Shown piece by piece: positions 43,026 through 50,663 of a DNA stretch of 64,000 bases. The notes under the pieces are model-generated. The model was not told where the DNA came from. It saw nothing but the letters and a program-made list of their open reading frames with translations, and made no database searches. Each line of letters begins with the position of its first letter. The stretch's first letter is position 1. The DNA lies in the NCBI GenBank assembly GCA_017521925.1, contig JAFXBG010000010.1, forward strand, positions 62,001 through 126,000. Reading direction: 5' to 3'. Made by a program: the position numbers and the translations under genes. The stretch is from Clostridia bacterium (GTDB lineage Bacteria > Bacillota > Clostridia > Oscillospirales > Acutalibacteraceae).

Positions 43026-43567
43026 GAGTTATTACAGGTGTTGCCAGGGGAAGAAAGCTTGTAGCTTTAGAAGGCAAAGATGTAAGACCCACTACCGATA
43101 AGGTTAAGGAGTCGGTGTTTTCTATAATCCAGTTTCAGGTTCAAGGCAGAGTTTTTCTCGACCTTTTTGCAGGCTCGGGGCAAATGGGTATTGAGGCCAT
43201 AAGCCGCGGTGCAAAGAAAGCCTATCTGGTTGACCAGAGTTTAAAGTCAATAAGAGTAATCGAACAGAATGTAAAGGCTACCGGTTTTGAGGGGTCTTGT
43301 GCTGTGGTAAGACAGGAGGCTCAGGCTTTTTTAATGTCTGCAAGAGAGAATTTTGACATAGCTTATCTTGATCCTCCTTTTGAAAAAGGAATTATAAATG
43401 AGGTGCTTCCTTTGGTTTCGGCTAAAATGAACAAAGGCGGAGTGATTCTTTGCGAATGTGCTGATAGTGAAGTGCTGCCCGAAGATTCAGGAGATTTTGT
43501 GCTTGACAGAACTTACCGCTATGGTAAAATAAAGGTGAGTCTTTACAGACATAGAGAAATGCTTTAA
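43022..43567 (+). CDS. rsmD: 16S rRNA (guanine-N2)-methyltransferase RsmD
   Basis: A 181-residue SAM-dependent methyltransferase acting on G966 of 16S rRNA. It starts MRVITGVARGRKLVALEGKD, has RPTTDKVKESVFSII, the SAM loop FLDLFAGSGQMGIEAISRGA, and the catalytic YLDPPF motif. ATGA overlap with uvrC implies coupled translation; coaD follows after 12 bases, a common pair in Bacillota. Confidence 0.95.
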   Translation: MRVITGVARGRKLVALEGKDVRPTTDKVKESVFSIIQFQVQGRVFLDLFAGSGQMGIEAISRGAKKAYLVDQSLKSIRVIEQNVKATGFEGSCAVVRQEAQAFLMSARENFDIAYLDPPFEKGIINEVLPLVSAKMNKGGVILCECADSEVLPEDSGDFVLDRTYRYGKIKVSLYRHREML

Positions 43568-43579
43568 GAGGGTGACTTT

Positions 43580-44062
43580 ATGAAAACTGTAATCTGTCCC
43601 GGTAGTTTTGACCCTGTTACAAAAGGTCATATGGATATTATCGAACGTGCATCTAAGCTTTTTGACAAGGTAATTGTTGCTGTGCTTAACAATGCTATTA
43701 AGCATCCGAGTTTTACCATTGAAGAGCGTATAGAGCTTTTAAAGGAAACAACAAGCCATCTTGAAAATGTAGAGATTGCTACCTTTGACGGGTTGCTGGT
43801 GGATTTTGCAAAGCTTAAGGGTGCGTCTGCAGTTGTAAAAGGATTAAGAGCGGTTACAGACTTTGAGTATGAATTTCAGATGTCTATGATAAACAAAAAG
43901 CTTTGTCCCGAAATCGAGACCATATTCCTTAACACAAGTCAGGAGTATATGTATCTCAGTTCAAGTGTTGTAAAGCAGATTGCACGTGCAGGTGGCGACA
44001 TAAGTCTGTTTGTTCCTGAAGAAATTCGAGATAAAATAGTTGACAGACTTGTAAATATGTGA
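43580..44062 (+). CDS. coaD: Phosphopantetheine adenylyltransferase
   Basis: A 160-residue CoaD, catalysing the penultimate step of coenzyme A synthesis. The nucleotidyltransferase HxGH motif appears as [15 protein letters not shown] after [12 protein letters not shown]. Other marks: [20 protein letters not shown] and the ISSS-like [13 protein letters not shown] motif. Length is standard. It follows rsmD directly. Confidence 0.97.
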   Translation: MKTVICPGSFDPVTKGHMDIIERASKLFDKVIVAVLNNAIKHPSFTIEERIELLKETTSHLENVEIATFDGLLVDFAKLKGASAVVKGLRAVTDFEYEFQMSMINKKLCPEIETIFLNTSQEYMYLSSSVVKQIARAGGDISLFVPEEIRDKIVDRLVNM

Positions 44063-44101
44063 AATAATGTAATATAGGTTATTAGATAAAGGAGAATTGT
44101 T

Positions 44102-44584
44102 ATGAGAGTAGAAGAACTTCTTAACGAGATTCAGGATATTATGAACGAGGCTAAGTCTGTTCCTCTTACAGGCGGTAAGTCACTGGTTGACACTGAGAAG
44201 GTTTTAGACATTCTTGATGAAATCAACGACACGCTTCCTTCTGAGGTAAGACAGGCAAAGAACATCGTTTCCGACAGAGGTCAGATTATTGCTGAAGCTA
44301 AAAAAGAGGCTGAAGAGATTATCCGTGCCGCTGAGGAAAGAAAGAAGCAGCTTGTTAACCAGAACGAAATTGTTAAGGAAGCACACGCACAGGCTAACGA
44401 AATCCTCAACGATGCAAAGGCTAAGACATCTGATATGAGAAAAGCTGCTGCTGATTTTGTAGAGGATATTATGAGAAAGACTGACGAGTCTATTACAGCT
44501 CAGCTTACAGAGCTCAGAAAGACAAGACAGAACATTAAAATGACACAGAAGGTGTCAAATGGTTCTGTAAACACAAACATATAA
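44102..44584 (+). CDS. Coiled-coil protein resembling ATP synthase subunit b/H
   Basis: A 160-residue soluble protein with a predicted long coiled coil from about 60 to 150, rich in Ala, Glu and Lys (AKKEAEEIIRAAEERKKQLV, AHAQANEILNDAKAKTSDM). It has no membrane anchor. Such proteins are often labelled V-type ATPase subunit H-like or simply ATPase, and are commonly encoded after coaD in Clostridia; they also resemble the DivIVA-like coiled coils. I do not assign a function. AAAGGAG supports the start, and a terminator follows. Confidence 0.7.
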   Translation: MRVEELLNEIQDIMNEAKSVPLTGGKSLVDTEKVLDILDEINDTLPSEVRQAKNIVSDRGQIIAEAKKEAEEIIRAAEERKKQLVNQNEIVKEAHAQANEILNDAKAKTSDMRKAAADFVEDIMRKTDESITAQLTELRKTRQNIKMTQKVSNGSVNTNI

Positions 44585-44643
44585 CAAATTTGTAATTTTC
44601 TTAAGGGAAATTATGTAAAGCGAACATAAGTTCTAAAAACTTA

Positions 44644-44682
44644 GGCACAATCACGGTTTTGACCGCGGTTGTGTCTTTTTTT
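44644..44682 (+). terminator. Terminator of uvrC-rsmD-coaD segment
   Basis: A 14-bp stem with G-U and mismatched pairs (44644-44657 with 44662-44675) followed by TTTTTTTG. Confidence 0.82.
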
Positions 44683-44739
44683 GTCTATTATGCGGTAAAA
44701 GATTGCTGTAAATTAGGTAAAAAAGCCGTAATATTTTTC

Positions 44740-44768
44740 TTGTAATTTTGATACCAATGCATTATAAT
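44740..44768 (+). promoter_or_regulatory. Sigma-A promoter of the division/cell-wall cluster
   Basis: TTGTAA (44740-44745), 17-base spacer, perfect TATAAT (44763-44768), upstream of mraZ. Confidence 0.75.
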
Positions 44769-44774
44769 AATTAT

Positions 44775-44814
44775 AAAGTGTCAATGAGTGGCATATTTGG
44801 GTCATTTGATGTCA
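44775..44814 (+). promoter_or_regulatory. Candidate MraZ operator: four 10-bp repeats
   Basis: Four direct decamers in register follow the -10 box: AAAGTGTCAA, TGAGTGGCAT, ATTTGGGTCA, TTTGATGTCA. MraZ is known to bind tandem GTG-containing repeats with 10-bp spacing in its own promoter, so autoregulation is likely. The third and fourth copies are weaker. Confidence 0.6.
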
Positions 44815-44851
44815 CTTTTAAACCGATTTTTAAGGTAAGGAGGCGGCGATG

Positions 44852-45280
44852 ATGTTTACGGGTATGTCTTTCCCAAATTTAGACTCCAAGGGCAGAGTCG
44901 TACTGCCTCAGAAATTCCGCGAACAGTTAGGTGAAACATTTTTTATCACAGCAGGCTTTGACAAGGATTTCCCCTGCGTGCAGATTATGTCAGCTGAGCA
45001 GTTTGAACATCTGCTTTCTCAGATTCGTGAACTTCCTGCAAGCAAGGCTTTACAGCTTCAGTACTCAATCATTGCTCCTTCAGAAGAGGTTAGTGTAAAT
45101 GCTCAGGGCAGACTTCAGATTCCCCAGGCATTAAGAGAAAGTGCTAACCTTACCAAAGAGGTTGCAGTTTTAGGTATGGACAAGCGTATAGAAATCTGGG
45201 ACAAAGCAACTTACGATGCATTTATGAAGAAACAGAGAGAAGAGTCTTACCTCGATGCTCTTGAACTTTTAAGATTATGA
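44852..45280 (+). CDS. mraZ: Transcriptional regulator MraZ
   Basis: A 142-residue MraZ with two AbrB-like DNA-binding repeats: MSFPNLDSKGRVVLPQKFRE and VSVNAQGRLQIPQALRESAN, each holding the D/N-x-x-G-R-x-x-x-P pattern. It controls the downstream division and cell-wall cluster. Two adjacent ATGs occur; the second is chosen for an 8-base spacer from AAGGAGG, but the first (44849) is possible. It overlaps rsmH by ATGA. Confidence 0.94.
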   Translation: MFTGMSFPNLDSKGRVVLPQKFREQLGETFFITAGFDKDFPCVQIMSAEQFEHLLSQIRELPASKALQLQYSIIAPSEEVSVNAQGRLQIPQALRESANLTKEVAVLGMDKRIEIWDKATYDAFMKKQREESYLDALELLRL

Positions 45281-46209
45281 TAAATTTTTCTCATATCTCC
45301 GTATTGCTTAATGAGTCGGTGGATATGCTTGACATAAAACCCGATGGCATATATATTGATGGCACCGCAGGCGGTGGCGGTCATTCAGCATTGATATTAA
45401 GCAGATTAAACGAAAACGGCAAGCTTTATTCCATAGACCGCGACCCCGATGCTATAGCTACGGTTACAAAGCGTTTTGAGGGTGACAAAAGAAGTGTGGT
45501 ACTTCACGGTGAGTTTGCTGATATGAAAAGTCTTCTTTTAAAAGAGGGCGTAGAAAAAGTAGACGGAGTTATCCTTGATTTAGGGGTTTCGTCCCATCAG
45601 CTTGACACAGCAGAGCGTGGTTTTTCTTTCCACGAGGATGCACCTCTGGATATGAGAATGAGCCAGCAGGGAACAACTGCCGCCGATTTAGTGAATACCC
45701 TGGACTTCAAGGAGCTTTGCAGAATACTTTCTTCTTATGGCGAAGAAAAGTATGCACCTTCAATCGCTAAGGGGATATTAAAAGCCAGAGAAGAAAAGCC
45801 TATTGAAACAACCCTTGAACTTGCCGAGATTGTAAAGGCAAATGTGCCTCAGAAGGTAAGGCGTGACGGACATCCCGCCAGAAAAACCTTCCAGGCAATA
45901 CGTATTGCCGTTAATGACGAGTTCGGTCAGCTTGAGCGTGGACTTGCTTCTGCTTTTGAACTGTTGAGGACAGGCGGAAGACTTTCGGTAATAACTTTCC
46001 ACTCTATAGAGGACAGAATCGTAAAACAAGCAATGGCTTCCTGGTGTGTGGGTTGTACCTGCCCCAAGGATTTTCCTGTTTGTGTGTGTGGCAATAAGCC
46101 AAAGGCAAGGCTTATAAATAAAAAGCCTATAGAAGCAGATAATGAGGAGCTCAGCGCAAATAAGCGAAGCAGAAGTGCAAAGCTCAGAGGATGCGAAAAG
46201 CTCGTTTGA
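45277..46209 (+). CDS. rsmH: 16S rRNA (cytosine-N4)-methyltransferase RsmH
   Basis: A 310-residue RsmH (MraW), methylating C1402 of 16S rRNA. Marks: HISVLLNESVDMLDIKPDGI, YIDGTAGGGGHSALIL (SAM loop), VDGVILDLGVSSHQLDTAER, GFSFHEDAPLDMRM, RRDGHPARKTFQAIRIAVN, and VITFHSIEDRIVK. Translationally coupled to mraZ. The ftsL gene begins 28 bases after the stop codon. Confidence 0.97.
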   Translation: MINFSHISVLLNESVDMLDIKPDGIYIDGTAGGGGHSALILSRLNENGKLYSIDRDPDAIATVTKRFEGDKRSVVLHGEFADMKSLLLKEGVEKVDGVILDLGVSSHQLDTAERGFSFHEDAPLDMRMSQQGTTAADLVNTLDFKELCRILSSYGEEKYAPSIAKGILKAREEKPIETTLELAEIVKANVPQKVRRDGHPARKTFQAIRIAVNDEFGQLERGLASAFELLRTGGRLSVITFHSIEDRIVKQAMASWCVGCTCPKDFPVCVCGNKPKARLINKKPIEADNEELSANKRSRSAKLRGCEKLV

Positions 46210-46237
46210 TATAGATAAACTTAAAGGAGTAATTGCT

Positions 46238-46768
46238 ATGGCTAACGGCATGTATATGGACGCCGACAGAGGTTACGACCTCAGCCTTTTTGAGTCAGAG
46301 GGTAATGCCGCCAGAAAGAAAAAAGCGGCACCTAAGAAAACTCACGCAAAAAAGAATAATGTCATAGAGCTTAATATGCCTGTGTATGATAAGTCGGAAA
46401 GACGTAAGCACAACGTAGGTTCAATAGTTCTTGGCTTTGTGTGTGCGGCTGTAATTACACTTTGTGTAGGCTTTATCATCAAGGGACAGGTAGAGCTTAC
46501 TGAGCTTAATCAGCAGATAGCCTCGGCACAGGTTCAGCTGGAAGAGGCAAAGAGCGAGTATACCCAGATGCAGGCTAAAATGGAAGCTTCCCTTTCAACT
46601 GCTGCAATCGAAAAGTATGCTCAGGAAAACTTGGGAATGAGCAAAGCAACTGCTCAGCAAAAAGAATACATAAGCCTTTCAGAGGGGGATAAGGCTGAAG
46701 TGTATCTTCAGAAGAAGTCTAACGTGTTTACAGAAATCGGTGACTTCTTAGGTTCACTTTGGTCATAA
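46238..46768 (+). CDS. ftsL: Cell division protein FtsL
   Basis: A 176-residue bitopic protein. It has a basic cytoplasmic N terminus, a transmembrane helix at about 65-88 (SIVLGFVCAAVITLCVGFII), a coiled coil (LNQQIASAQVQLEEAKSEYT), and the FtsL/DivIC motif IEKYAQENLGMSKATAQQKE. FtsL forms the FtsLB-FtsQ regulatory complex that activates septal synthesis. The ATG at 46238 has AAGGAG with an 8-base spacer; an in-frame ATG within rsmH (46142) is not used in this call. Position between rsmH and the transpeptidase is canonical. Confidence 0.88.
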   Translation: MANGMYMDADRGYDLSLFESEGNAARKKKAAPKKTHAKKNNVIELNMPVYDKSERRKHNVGSIVLGFVCAAVITLCVGFIIKGQVELTELNQQIASAQVQLEEAKSEYTQMQAKMEASLSTAAIEKYAQENLGMSKATAQQKEYISLSEGDKAEVYLQKKSNVFTEIGDFLGSLWS

Positions 46769-46806
46769 CATACCCTTCACAATAATATGTATGTTATGAA
46801 GAAACG

Positions 46807-46836
46807 AGAGTTAAGATTTTAGTCTTGACTCTTTTT
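46807..46836 (+). terminator. Hairpin with T-run between ftsL and the transpeptidase gene (first)
   Basis: AGAGTTAAGA stem (46807-46816 with 46823-46832) followed by TTTTC. Lies inside the cluster, so it may act as an attenuator. Confidence 0.65.
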
Positions 46837-46862
46837 CTGCTATTCTAAGGACCATGATTTTT

Positions 46863-46881
46863 GCAGGGAATCCTGCTTTTT
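46863..46881 (+). terminator. Second hairpin with T-run before the transpeptidase gene
   Basis: GCAGG stem (around 46863-46867 with 46872-46876) with a GAAT-like loop, followed by TTTTTAGC. Short stem, so weaker. Confidence 0.45.
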
Positions 46882-46912
46882 AGCTTAAAATTTGCAAGAA
46901 AGGAGCAGAAAA

Positions 46913-49144
46913 ATGGCACAGGGAGTAAATCAGAAATTCAATAAAAGAGCCGCCTGGCTTTTGGTGATAATACTTGTTCTGGGCTTTGGTGCAGCTATAG
47001 TAAGACTAGGCTATTTGCAGCTTGTGCAGGCATCTGAACTTCAGAAAAAAGCAGTTGACCAGCAGCTTTCAGATACTGAGCTTTCAGCAAAACGCGGCAC
47101 AATTTTTGATACAAACGGTAAGATTCTTGCTGCTTCTGCATCCGTATGGAAGGTAGTTTTAGCTCCTGTTTATTTTGAAAATGATGAAGAAAGACACATA
47201 GTGGCAAAGGGGCTTTCTGCTATTCTTGATGTTGACGAGAATACTATTTTTGAAAAGGCTCAGCAGGAAAGTTATTACGTTGAGGTAAAACGCCAGATAG
47301 AAAGCGACAAAAGGGAAGAGGTTATAAAGTTTATGGACCAGCTTGCTGATGTCCACGAAATCTATAACACGGTTTTCCTTTTGGATGATTACAAGCGTTA
47401 TTATCCTTACGGTTCTTTGGCATCAAGTGTAATCGGTTTTACAGGTGCTGATGAACAGGGATTGGCAGGTCTTGAGTATCAGTATGACGAAACTCTTACA
47501 GGTTCGCCGGGCAGACTGGTTACTGCCGTTGACTCTCAGGGTACAGCAATGCCTTTTGAGTACAGCCAGAACATTCCTGCAGGAGATGGCGATAACCTCG
47601 TACTTACCATTGACGAAACTATTCAGTCCATAGCAGAAAAATATATGCTTCAGGGTATAGAGGACCACGCGGTTTTTAACCGTGGTGTATGTATTATTAT
47701 GGATGTTAACACAGGTGCTGTACGTGCTATGGCAAGTGTAGGCGGATTCGACCTTAATGACCCCTTTACTCTGACCAAGGAAAAGGAAGAGGAAATCAAA
47801 AAGCTTCCTGAGGATAAGCGTGCAGACGCAAGATATGAAGCTCTTTCAAATATGTGGAGAAATAAAGCGGTAAGTGATACATATTACCCCGGTTCTGTAT
47901 TCAAAATGTGTACTGCGGCCATGGCACTTGAAGAAGGTCTTGTAAATGAAAACTCCACTTTCTACTGCTCAGGTGCGTATACAGTTGCAGATACTACTCT
48001 GGGATGCCACGTTCAGACTTACGGCGGCAGTCACGGAACACAGAATTTAAGAGAAGCTATCAAAAACTCCTGTAACCCTGCTTTGATGCAGATTGGTGAG
48101 CTATTAGGTATAGATTTATTCAATCAGTATTACGATGCTTTCGGTTTTTCTGAGCGAACAGGTATTGACCTGCCCGGTGAAGCCGACGACATTTACTTTG
48201 ACAGGGATACAATGGGCGAGGTTCACCTTGCAACTGCTTCCTTTGGTCAGAACTTTGCCATTACACCCATTCAGATGGCAACAGCCGTTGCCTCTATTGC
48301 TAACGGCGGATATCTTGTTCAGCCTCATATGGTTGAGCGTATTGAAGACTCTGACGGCAATGTATTAAACACAACAAGCACTGAGGTTAAACGTCAGGTG
48401 CTTTCTAAAGAAACTGCAAGAACTATCTGTGATATTCTTGAGGAAAATGCAGTTTCGGGTTCAGGTAGCAACGGTTACGTTGCAGGTTACCGCGTGGCAG
48501 GTAAAACAGGTACTTCTGAAAAGAAGGTTGACCTTAACGAAGACGGTGTACAGGACTATATTGCTTCTTTCTGCGGATTTGCTCCGGCAGAAGATGCCGA
48601 GGTTGTATGCCTTGTATTCTTTGATACTCCCACAGGTGCAGCATATTACGGAAGCCAGGTTGCGGCTCCTGTATTTGCAAAGATTATGTCAGAAGTTCTG
48701 CCATATCTTGAAATTGCAACCCAGTACACTCAGGAAGAGCTTGAAGCACTTGATACAACTGCCGATACATACATCGGTATGACAGTTGACGAAGCAGTAA
48801 CTGCTGCAGAGCAGGGTGGCTTTACAACCTGGGTCAAGGGTGAGGGCGACACCATTGTAGCTCAGATGCCTGAGGCAGGAACCAAAATTCCTCAGGGAGG
48901 TAACGTTGTACTTTATACAGATGGTGACAGTATCAAGGACACTACAACGGTACCGAACCTAATAGGATATTCGGTTTCAGATGTACTTTATTTTGCAACT
49001 TATTATGACCTTAACGTAAGTATCAGTGGTATGAGTAATTCAGCGTTGTCTACGTCTTATTCCCAGAGCATTCCTGAGGGTACAGAGGTTTCTCCGGGTA
49101 CGGTTATTACGGTAACCTTCAGCGCAGGCGGAGGAACAGACTAA
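46913..49144 (+). CDS. Class B penicillin-binding protein with PASTA domains (SpoVD/PbpB type)
   Basis: A 743-residue septal transpeptidase. A membrane anchor at about 12-33 (AAWLLVIILVLGFGAAIVRL) is followed by the dimerisation domain with AKRGTIFDTNGKILAAS. The transpeptidase domain has the active serine in PGSVFKM (Ser328), SCN (NSCNPALMQ) and GKTGTSEKK. Two PASTA domains follow at about 617-672 (IGMTVDEAVTAAEQGGF) and 677-740 (VPNLIGYSVSDVLYF). The start at 46913 has AAAGGAG nine bases upstream. It cross-links septal peptidoglycan with FtsW, encoded downstream. PASTA modules fit SpoVD or PbpB; the two are not separable here. Confidence 0.94.
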   Translation: MAQGVNQKFNKRAAWLLVIILVLGFGAAIVRLGYLQLVQASELQKKAVDQQLSDTELSAKRGTIFDTNGKILAASASVWKVVLAPVYFENDEERHIVAKGLSAILDVDENTIFEKAQQESYYVEVKRQIESDKREEVIKFMDQLADVHEIYNTVFLLDDYKRYYPYGSLASSVIGFTGADEQGLAGLEYQYDETLTGSPGRLVTAVDSQGTAMPFEYSQNIPAGDGDNLVLTIDETIQSIAEKYMLQGIEDHAVFNRGVCIIMDVNTGAVRAMASVGGFDLNDPFTLTKEKEEEIKKLPEDKRADARYEALSNMWRNKAVSDTYYPGSVFKMCTAAMALEEGLVNENSTFYCSGAYTVADTTLGCHVQTYGGSHGTQNLREAIKNSCNPALMQIGELLGIDLFNQYYDAFGFSERTGIDLPGEADDIYFDRDTMGEVHLATASFGQNFAITPIQMATAVASIANGGYLVQPHMVERIEDSDGNVLNTTSTEVKRQVLSKETARTICDILEENAVSGSGSNGYVAGYRVAGKTGTSEKKVDLNEDGVQDYIASFCGFAPAEDAEVVCLVFFDTPTGAAYYGSQVAAPVFAKIMSEVLPYLEIATQYTQEELEALDTTADTYIGMTVDEAVTAAEQGGFTTWVKGEGDTIVAQMPEAGTKIPQGGNVVLYTDGDSIKDTTTVPNLIGYSVSDVLYFATYYDLNVSISGMSNSALSTSYSQSIPEGTEVSPGTVITVTFSAGGGTD

Positions 49145-49160
49145 TTCTCGCGGAGGTACT

Positions 49161-49583
49161 ATGGAAAACAGAATTTATTTTTTAGATAAGTCAAAAGATT
49201 TTGAACTTGCACATAAGCTTTATGAGCTTGTTGTTGGCGAATTTACCATTAATCGTAAAATTGCGGTTTTCGGTAAAAGCTGTGATTCAAAGGAAAACTT
49301 TGATGTGTTTGTCTGTGAATTTGGTGCGGACACAAGTGCTTTTTCTGAGGTTTGTACATATTCCGTAGGTCAAAGCAATGCTGATGTTTGCGGGTTTAAT
49401 TTCCAGAAAAGAGAAAAGTCAAAAAGCCTTGACCTTTTTTGCGGGAATTCTATGGGAAGAGTCAACCTGCCTCTGGATTCACGGTTTACAGAAATTTCCG
49501 TGCTTTATTGTACAGCGGGTCTTGTTGCGGCAGGTATTCCTTTACCTCAGATTTTAAAGGCTATAAATTCAAAGTTAAGTTGA
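49161..49583 (+). CDS. Small Mur-ligase-like remnant of unknown function
   Basis: A 140-residue protein in the slot normally held by murE/murF. Residues ~68-138 resemble the end of a Mur-ligase central domain: TYSVGQSNADVCGFNF, then VNLPLDSRFTEISVLYCTAG and LVAAGIPLPQILKAINSKLS, matching the MurE pattern of v-l-L-x-G-R-F-N-x-x-N-a-l-A-A followed by a GIP helix. There is no P-loop, no ATP-binding or C-terminal domain, and the family asparagine in the GRFN-x-x-N pattern is replaced. It has a good Shine-Dalgarno (GGAGG) and tight spacing to its neighbours, so it is expressed. Either a decayed ligase or a repurposed small protein; catalysis is unlikely. Confidence 0.6.
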   Translation: MENRIYFLDKSKDFELAHKLYELVVGEFTINRKIAVFGKSCDSKENFDVFVCEFGADTSAFSEVCTYSVGQSNADVCGFNFQKREKSKSLDLFCGNSMGRVNLPLDSRFTEISVLYCTAGLVAAGIPLPQILKAINSKLS

Positions 49584-49601
49584 AAGGAACGGGTAGAATA
49601 A

Positions 49602-50627
49602 ATGGACAGTCGTTTTGATTTTTTGTGGGCATTGGGTGCCGCAATAGTGGCATTCGGTATTTCGGCTATTTTAGGCAAAGTGCTTATACCTTATCTGCAC
49701 AAGCTTAAATTCGGTCAGACAATTCTTGATATTGGTCCCCAGTGGCACAAAAATAAGCAGGGTACTCCTACTATGGGCGGTATTATGTTTATTGTAGGTA
49801 TTGTAGTTTCTACAGTTCTTGTTTTTGGAATTTATATTTTTGTAAACGGCGGTGCCGTTTTTGGTACAGCAGGTACTTTTATAGGTCTTGGTATGGCTCT
49901 TTGCTACGGCATAGTAGGCTTTATTGATGACTATATAAAGGTTGTTAAAAAGCGTAACTTAGGTCTTTCTGCACCTCAGAAACTGGTTCTTCAGTTTGGT
50001 GTTGCGGCTCTTTATCTTGTAGGTATGAGATTTTTAGGAAATGCCGACACAGCCACAATTATTCCTTTTTTAGGTGAAGTTGAGCTTGGTTTCTTTTACT
50101 ACATAATTTCAGCCCTTGTTATTGTTGGAATTGTAAACGCAGTAAATCTTAACGATGGTGTAGACGGACTCTGCGGCTCTATTACATTCTTTGCGGCAGT
50201 ATTTATGATGCTTATGGCAAGCGTTATGAATTCAAAGGGTATGATTATCGAAAGTGCAGCTCTTGCAGGCGGACTTCTTGGTTTCCTTATCTGGAACTTC
50301 CATCCTGCAAAGGTATTTATGGGCGACACAGGTTCGCTTTTCCTTGGCGGTATGGTTTGTGCTGTTGTATTTACCCTTGATGTTCCCGTGCTTATTCTTC
50401 CTATTGGTATTGTTTACCTTGCAGAGATGTTCTCTGTTATGCTTCAGGTAGGTTACTTTAAGCTTACAAAGGGTAAGAGACTTTTCAAAATGGCACCTAT
50501 TCATCATCATTTTGAGATGTGCGGTTGGAGCGAGGTTAAGGTGGTTTGTGTGTTCAGTATGGTAACTGCCGCATTCTCACTTGGTGCATTTCTGCTTACA
50601 TATTTCGGTGTTGGCAGAATATTCTGA
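49602..50627 (+). CDS. mraY: Phospho-N-acetylmuramoyl-pentapeptide transferase MraY
   Basis: A 341-residue polytopic membrane enzyme transferring phospho-MurNAc-pentapeptide to undecaprenyl phosphate (lipid I). About ten membrane helices. Catalytic motifs: GTPTMGGIMFIVGIVVS near residue 47, the aspartates in YGIVGFIDDYIKV, NAVNLNDGVDGL, VFMGDTGSLFLGGMV, and the cytoplasmic HHHFE motif (APIHHHFEMCGW). It lies 18 bases after the Mur-ligase-like remnant. Confidence 0.97.
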   Translation: MDSRFDFLWALGAAIVAFGISAILGKVLIPYLHKLKFGQTILDIGPQWHKNKQGTPTMGGIMFIVGIVVSTVLVFGIYIFVNGGAVFGTAGTFIGLGMALCYGIVGFIDDYIKVVKKRNLGLSAPQKLVLQFGVAALYLVGMRFLGNADTATIIPFLGEVELGFFYYIISALVIVGIVNAVNLNDGVDGLCGSITFFAAVFMMLMASVMNSKGMIIESAALAGGLLGFLIWNFHPAKVFMGDTGSLFLGGMVCAVVFTLDVPVLILPIGIVYLAEMFSVMLQVGYFKLTKGKRLFKMAPIHHHFEMCGWSEVKVVCVFSMVTAAFSLGAFLLTYFGVGRIF

Positions 50628-50663
50628 TAAAGTTTAATAAATTTTTTATAAAGGAGGGATAGT

